DNA of 64,000 nt from Nocardiopsis coralli (GTDB taxonomy: Bacteria > Actinomycetota > Actinomycetes > Streptosporangiales > Streptosporangiaceae), in the NCBI RefSeq assembly GCF_014892575.1, contig NZ_JADBGI010000007.1, positions 1 to 64,000 of the forward strand, given 5' to 3'. Positions 61,501 through 64,000 of this stretch are shown piece after piece. The translations under genes were made by a program, and so were the position numbers. A model generated the notes under the pieces. It saw only the letters and a program-made list of their open reading frames with translations, did no database searches and was not told the DNA's origin. How positions within the stretch are numbered: the stretch's first letter is position 1; each line of letters starts with the position of its first letter.

Positions 61501-61852
61501 CCTTGTCGCCGAACAGGGCCAGCGTCTTGGGGTCGGGGCCGACGAAGGTGAGCCCTTCCTCGGCGCACAGTTCCGCGAACCCGGCGTCCTCGCTCAGGAA
61601 CCCGTATCCGGGGTGGACCAGGGTGCTGCCGCTCTCGCGTGCCAGGGCGACCAGCCGCGCGGCGTCCATGTAGGCGGCGGGGCCCGAGGAGCCCAGCGCC
61701 CGGGCCTCGTCGGCGAGCCGGACGTGTGCGCCGCCCGCGTCGTCGTCGGAGTACACGGCCACGGTGGACAGCCCCAGGGAGGCGGCGGCGCGCAGCACTC
61801 GGACGGCGATCTCGCCCCGGTTGGCGACGAGCAGACGTGGGGGGTGGGACAC
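58577..61852 (-). CDS. Single-chain acyl-CoA carboxylase (biotin carboxylase, biotin carrier and carboxyltransferase)
   Basis: A 1091-residue enzyme. Residues 1-~450 are biotin carboxylase (RLLVANRGEIAVRVLRAAA; ALAGGGGRGMRVV; FIEANPRLQVEHTVTEQITG). The biotin attachment motif LQAMKMEHV is near residue 518. From ~590 is the carboxyltransferase (DLCEDGSFTEYGAL; VVMSYDYSVMAGTQG; GASGRCF-like SGRCFAGNAALLG; DTPGFMVGP). The same layout occurs in the homohexameric long-chain acyl-CoA carboxylase described from mycobacteria. It carboxylates an acyl-CoA at the alpha carbon with ATP and bicarbonate. GTG 61852 is chosen from the conserved N-terminus; the in-frame extension to 62140 reads antisense to the TetR gene. 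Chain-length preference is not readable. Confidence 0.9.
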   Translation of the reverse strand: MSHPPRLLVANRGEIAVRVLRAAASLGLSTVAVYSDDDAGGAHVRLADEARALGSSGPAAYMDAARLVALARESGSTLVHPGYGFLSEDAGFAELCAEEGLTFVGPDPKTLALFGDKARSRELAASLGVPVAPGTSGPTGVEEARSFLEGLGPGASVVVKALAGGGGRGMRVVTDPADLDFAHERCRSEAEAAFGRGEVYVERYLEHARHVEVQVLGDGTGAVTHLWERECSVQRRHQKLVEVAPAPGLAASVREELLESALVMAGEVSYRGLGTFEFLVASGRGNDRDAVHFIEANPRLQVEHTVTEQITGVDLVAAQIEVALGRTLAEQGLDRGTVPAPRGCAVQTRVNLESTAPDGSAVPSSGTLSAFVPPAGPGVRVDTHGAVGHTAGDGFDPLLAKVVAHTPRGDLGAAADLAGRALAEFTVEGAATNLGLLRAILSHPVFRSGEATTAFVEEHRSELLEAAGETAGHGQAHGGRSPGGGVRAPFAATVVSVEASEGDTVRAGAPLLVLQAMKMEHVVPAPVSGTVGAAAVEVGSTVAEGDLLVGLAPDGGAAGTGPAEEETDPGLIRPDLAALLERRARGSDELRPEAVAKRHRLGRRTARENIDDLCEDGSFTEYGALAVAAQSGRRTEEELIDRSPADGMVTGFGRINADRHPDGADCVVMSYDYSVMAGTQGVINHRKTDRMLDLAHRRRLPVVLFAEGGGGRPGDTDPNSASALGVTTFAAMGRLSGHVPTVGVASGRCFAGNAALLGCCDTVVATRDANIGMGGPAMIEGGGLGRFRPEEVGPVGVQEPNGVIDLLVDDDAAAVETVRRYLSYFQGPVDDWEAPDQRRLRHVVPENRMRVYDVRRAVEGLADTGSVLELRRGFGPGMVTALVRVEGRPMGLIANDPVHLGGAIDAEAADKAARFLKLCDAHGLPVLSLCDTPGFMVGPDAEQTATVRRFSRLFVTGAHLRVPMVAVVMRKAYGLGAQAMAGGHLHAPAATVAWPTGELGPMGLEGAVRLGFRRELEAAGGPDEQQALFDSLLAEAHRRARATSAAGVFELDEVIDPAETRRWITAALAGHGSEGASGPAREPAPRYVDPW

Positions 61853-61895
61853 GGAGCGTTCCTCTCCTCGGGGGCGGTTCGAGTCTGCGCCTGCG

Positions 61896-61911
61896 TTGAC
61901 ACTCGTGTCAA
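61896..61911. promoter_or_regulatory. Palindromic operator between carboxylase and tetR
   Basis: TTGACAC (61896-61902), TC, GTGTCAA (61905-61911): a perfect 7+7 inverted repeat with a 2-base centre, 44 bases from the carboxylase start and 45 from tetR. Its symmetry and location indicate the binding site of the divergent TetR protein. Confidence 0.82.
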
Positions 61912-61955
61912 TGGCCGGTCGGCGAGCACCTCGGGGCCCTGGGATACTCGGGCGC

Positions 61956-62603
61956 ATGGACGAGCCGAGCGACCGCACCGCCGTGAAGAAGGGGTGGGCC
62001 ACCCGCGTCAACCACGACCGGGCCGACAGCGCCACCCGCGCGGCGCTGCTCACCGCCGCCCGTGGGGTCTTCGAGGAGAAGGGGTTCGCCCGCACCACCG
62101 TCGCCGGCATCACCGGCCGCGCCGGGGTCGGGCGGGCCACGTTCTACGTCTACTTCTCCGACAAGGAGGAGGTCTTCGCCGTGCTCGCCCGGCAGGTGCG
62201 CGACCGCCTCGTGGCCGGGCAGGAGCTCGGCGGGGTCGACGCGGACGACGCCCATGCCGTCGCGGAGGCAACCACCACCGCCTACCTCGACGCCTACCTC
62301 GAGAACCTCGCCTTCATCGCCGTGATCCAGCACCAGTCGCTGGCCGACCCGGCGATGAGCGCCCTGTGGCAGGAGATCCACGCCCGCCCACTGGAGCGCT
62401 CGGCCCGCTACATCCGCCGCCTGGTACGGCGCGGTGAGGCCGACCCCGCGGCCTCACCCGAGGCGGTCGCCCGGGCGGCGGGCGGCATGGTCTCCTCGGT
62501 CGCCGGTCACCTGTCCGTCGCCCCCGACCAGCGCGAACGCGCCACCGAGGAGCTCGTCGCGATGTACGTGCGCCTGCTCGGCCTGCCCCCGCGCGACCGG
62601 TGA
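61956..62603 (+). CDS. TetR-family regulator of the acyl-CoA carboxylase
   Basis: A 215-residue TetR protein. TRAALLTAARGVFEEKGFARTTVAGITGRAGVGRATFYVYFSDKEEVFAVL is the DNA-binding region (recognition helix VGRATFYVYF). The C-terminal domain has FIAVIQHQSLADPAMSALW and HARPLERSARYI, common in acyl-CoA-responsive members. ATG 61956 is chosen because it clears the palindrome. Divergent from the carboxylase, so an acyl-CoA-responsive repressor is the natural model, not proven. Confidence 0.88.
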   Translation: MDEPSDRTAVKKGWATRVNHDRADSATRAALLTAARGVFEEKGFARTTVAGITGRAGVGRATFYVYFSDKEEVFAVLARQVRDRLVAGQELGGVDADDAHAVAEATTTAYLDAYLENLAFIAVIQHQSLADPAMSALWQEIHARPLERSARYIRRLVRRGEADPAASPEAVARAAGGMVSSVAGHLSVAPDQRERATEELVAMYVRLLGLPPRDR

Positions 62604-62712
62604 CCCCGGTCGGAGAGCCCGAGACCGCTGTGTCCCGGCCGGTGGAGGAACTCGGCTCCAGGGCGGTGCGCCGCTGACCGCCTCCGGCGAGTCCGGGGCT
62701 GGCCGCAGCGTC

Positions 62713-63040
62713 GTCACGGGTGGCGCGGCTGCCACGTTGGGAGGGCTCACCGGGTGCACCAAAGGCGCCGGGCCCGAGATGCAGTGGTGCCTGCCGGCGT
62801 TGCCGGGCCGGATCGCCCCGACGGTCACGGGCGGCGCGGCTGCCGTGCTGGGATGGCCCACCGGGTGCGCTGGGGGCGCGGGGGCCGAGGCTCCGTGGGG
62901 CCTGTCCGCTTTCCGCGCCGGACCGCCCGACCGTCACGGGCAGCGCGGCAGCAACCCTGGGGTGGCTCACCGGACGCACCGGGGGCGCCGGGCTCGAGGC
63001 CCCGCGAGGACTGCCCGCGTTGCCGGGCTGGATCTGACCG
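62713..63040. repeat. 110-bp degenerate tandem repeat, three copies
   Basis: GTCACGGGYRGCGCGG starts units at 62713, 62824 and 62933 (spacing 111 and 109). Each unit contains a CTCACCGG or CCCACCGG block, a GGCGCCGGG-like core and a CCGCGTTGCCGGGC-like end. Similarity among copies is about 70-75 per cent by eye. Open frames cross it on both strands but no frame keeps a protein-like pattern. It lies between tetR and the small membrane protein gene, in 531 bases with no gene. Confidence 0.8.
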
Positions 63041-63134
63041 CCGCGGCCGGACCCGGACACCGGGCGCCCCGCGATGAACCACGGCCCGGCCGGGGCATCC
63101 CACCAGGAGAGGAACGTTCGACGGGGGAGGCGCC

Positions 63135-63524
63135 ATGGAACGCCGGAACGCGGCCCGGGCCCTGGCGGTGGCGGTGACGGCCACCGTCGTGGGCACGACG
63201 TCGGTGAGCCAGTTCGCCGACCCCGCCTGGGGGTTGCTGGTCTCGCTCGTGGGCCTGGTCGCGACCTGGGTGGTCTGCGTGCGGGGCTGGCGCGCCGTGC
63301 GGCGTCCCCGCCCGTTCCGCCTGGTGTGCGCCCCCATCGGCCAGCTGCTGTGCGCCTTCATCGTCGCGCTGATCTCGGCGGCCGACCTGCGGGCCGAGGA
63401 CAACCCGTGGGCGTTCGTGGGCGTGTGGCTGTTCACAGCGGGGGGTTACGTCTTCATGTCCGTGCTCTTCGCCGGTTTCCTGCGCGACAAGGACTTCTCC
63501 ACCGGGGCGGGCCAAGGCATCTGA
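63135..63524 (+). CDS. Small membrane protein of unknown function
   Basis: A 129-residue protein with four hydrophobic segments: about 8-24 (ARALAVAVTATVVGTTS), 32-50 (WGLLVSLVGLVATWVVCV), 66-80 (FRLVCAPIGQLLCAFIVAL) and 94-113 (WAFVGVWLFTAGGYVFMSVLF). The start ATG 63135 follows GGGGGAGG. The C-terminal tail is short and charged. No family recognised. Confidence 0.75.
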   Translation: MERRNAARALAVAVTATVVGTTSVSQFADPAWGLLVSLVGLVATWVVCVRGWRAVRRPRPFRLVCAPIGQLLCAFIVALISAADLRAEDNPWAFVGVWLFTAGGYVFMSVLFAGFLRDKDFSTGAGQGI

Positions 63525-63607
63525 GGCGCCGGGGCGCCCCGAACCAGGCCGACCGGCTCACACGCCGCTGAAACAGGACAGTTGGGGGTCTCGACGCGAG
63601 GGATTCT

Positions 63608-63613
63608 AACGTT
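63608..63613 (+). promoter_or_regulatory. Possible LacI-type site upstream of the GH2 gene
   Basis: TTCTAACGTTGTAAAAACG around 63604-63622 contains an AACGTT palindrome in an AT-rich island 64 bases before the GH2 start. It resembles LacI-family sites but is short, so support is weak. Confidence 0.35.
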
Positions 63614-63676
63614 GTAAAAACGTGGGACAGGTCACCCGGCCGACGAGCCCCGCAGCTGTGAGGACGGTCAGCAACG

Positions 63677-64000
63677 ATGGAAACGCCCCCCACCGACCCC
63701 CCGCGCCCGGAGTATCCCCGGCCGCAGTTCACCCGCCCCGACTGGCTCTGCCTCAACGGCACCTGGGGCTTCGAGATCGACCGCGCCGACACCGGCCTCG
63801 AACGCGGACTGCGCGAGGCCGAACTCGCCGGCACCATCACCGTGCCGTTCTGCCCCGAGTCGGAGCTCTCCGGGATCGGCGACACCGACTTCATGGAGGC
63901 GGTCTGGTACCGCCGCACGGTGCGCATCCCCGAGCAGTGGGCCGGAAAGCGCGTCCTCCTGCACTTCCAGGCGGTCGACCACGACACCACCGTGTGGGCC
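63677..64000 (+). CDS. Glycoside hydrolase family 2 enzyme, 3' end outside window
   Basis: The first 108 codons of a GH2-type enzyme (beta-galactosidase/beta-mannosidase group). The segment PQFTRPDWLCLNGTWGFEIDRAD and TITVPFCPESELSGIGDTD, then AVWYRRTVRIPEQWAGKRVLLHFQAVDHDTTVW, is the N-terminal jelly-roll sugar-binding domain. No signal peptide, so probably cytoplasmic. The catalytic barrel lies beyond the window, so the sugar cannot be stated. Confidence 0.87.
   Translation, partial: METPPTDPPRPEYPRPQFTRPDWLCLNGTWGFEIDRADTGLERGLREAELAGTITVPFCPESELSGIGDTDFMEAVWYRRTVRIPEQWAGKRVLLHFQAVDHDTTVWA

Noticed and set aside
58640..62437. 1265-codon open frame antisense to the carboxylase
   Set aside because: Same reason: no protein-like pattern, and the opposite strand has a complete biotin enzyme.
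62434..63177. Protein gene crossing the 110-bp repeat
   Set aside because: The frame overlaps the real tetR gene and its translation differs between units; no start with a ribosome binding site.
1..64000. tRNA or rRNA genes
   Set aside because: No cloverleaf with a GTTCRAR T-loop or rRNA signature was noticed; a covariance search would be needed to exclude them formally.

Overview
The window is high-GC DNA (third codon positions almost all G/C, many GTG starts) whose gene content is typical of a filamentous actinomycete. A Nocardiopsis-like genome is my best guess, but this is inference from gene style and repeat content, not a database match. It is chromosome-like: about 45 protein genes, one partial at each edge, two riboswitches, no tRNA, rRNA or CRISPR array seen, and no convincing transposase or phage gene.

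Layout. 0-4.3 kb: 3' part of a long-chain acyl-CoA synthetase, an MpaB-type (DUF2236) oxygenase, a small membrane protein, an ArsR-like regulator and a ferritin-like diiron protein. 4.4-9.1 kb: a LacI-controlled ribose-type ABC import operon in which permease and binding protein are fused. 9.2-14.9 kb: a flavin amine oxidase, a TetR-MMPL exporter pair and a DoxX-like membrane protein. 14.9-17.1 kb: a cytochrome P450 cut off by a 304-bp tandem repeat array. 17.1-22.7 kb: nucleoside deaminase, EamA transporter/TetR pair, GNAT, secreted SGNH hydrolase, epoxide hydrolase. 22.7-29.1 kb: an alpha-N-acetylglucosaminide utilisation locus (GH89, GlcNAc kinase, and a divergent ABC importer without its own ATPase). 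29.2-31.2 kb: TPP-riboswitch-controlled tenA and a deletion scar joining remnants of a tartrate/isocitrate-type dehydrogenase and a DASS anion transporter. 31.5-32.0 kb: Hsp20.

32.5-42.9 kb: acyl-CoA synthetase, guanine deaminase and a 1497-residue single-chain xanthine dehydrogenase laid out like the eukaryotic enzyme, then a secreted NHL-repeat protein and a small reductase. 43.5-45.3 kb: a 309-bp tandem array of the same repeat family in the opposite orientation. 45.4-50.1 kb: a cobalamin riboswitch followed by a BtuFCD-type importer and a FhuF-like [2Fe-2S] protein. 50.2-55.4 kb: an ArsR gene facing an operon of a DUF4242 protein, an acyl-CoA-dehydrogenase-like flavoprotein and a nitrate/sulfonate-type ABC importer, with twin palindromes between. 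55.4-56.6 kb: a third repeat cluster. 56.6-62.6 kb: an AMP-forming ligase and a single-chain acyl-CoA carboxylase, divergent from a TetR gene across a perfect palindrome. 62.7-64 kb: a 110-bp tandem repeat, a small membrane protein and the start of a GH2 glycosidase.

The most unusual things are (i) the ~0.3-kb hairpin-rich repeat family present at four or five places, one copy array having replaced the 5' part of a P450 gene; (ii) the ArsR/DUF4242/flavoprotein/ABC operon of unknown substrate; (iii) the B12-riboswitch operon that ends with a siderophore-reductase-like gene; and (iv) the eukaryote-like fused xanthine dehydrogenase next to guanine deaminase.
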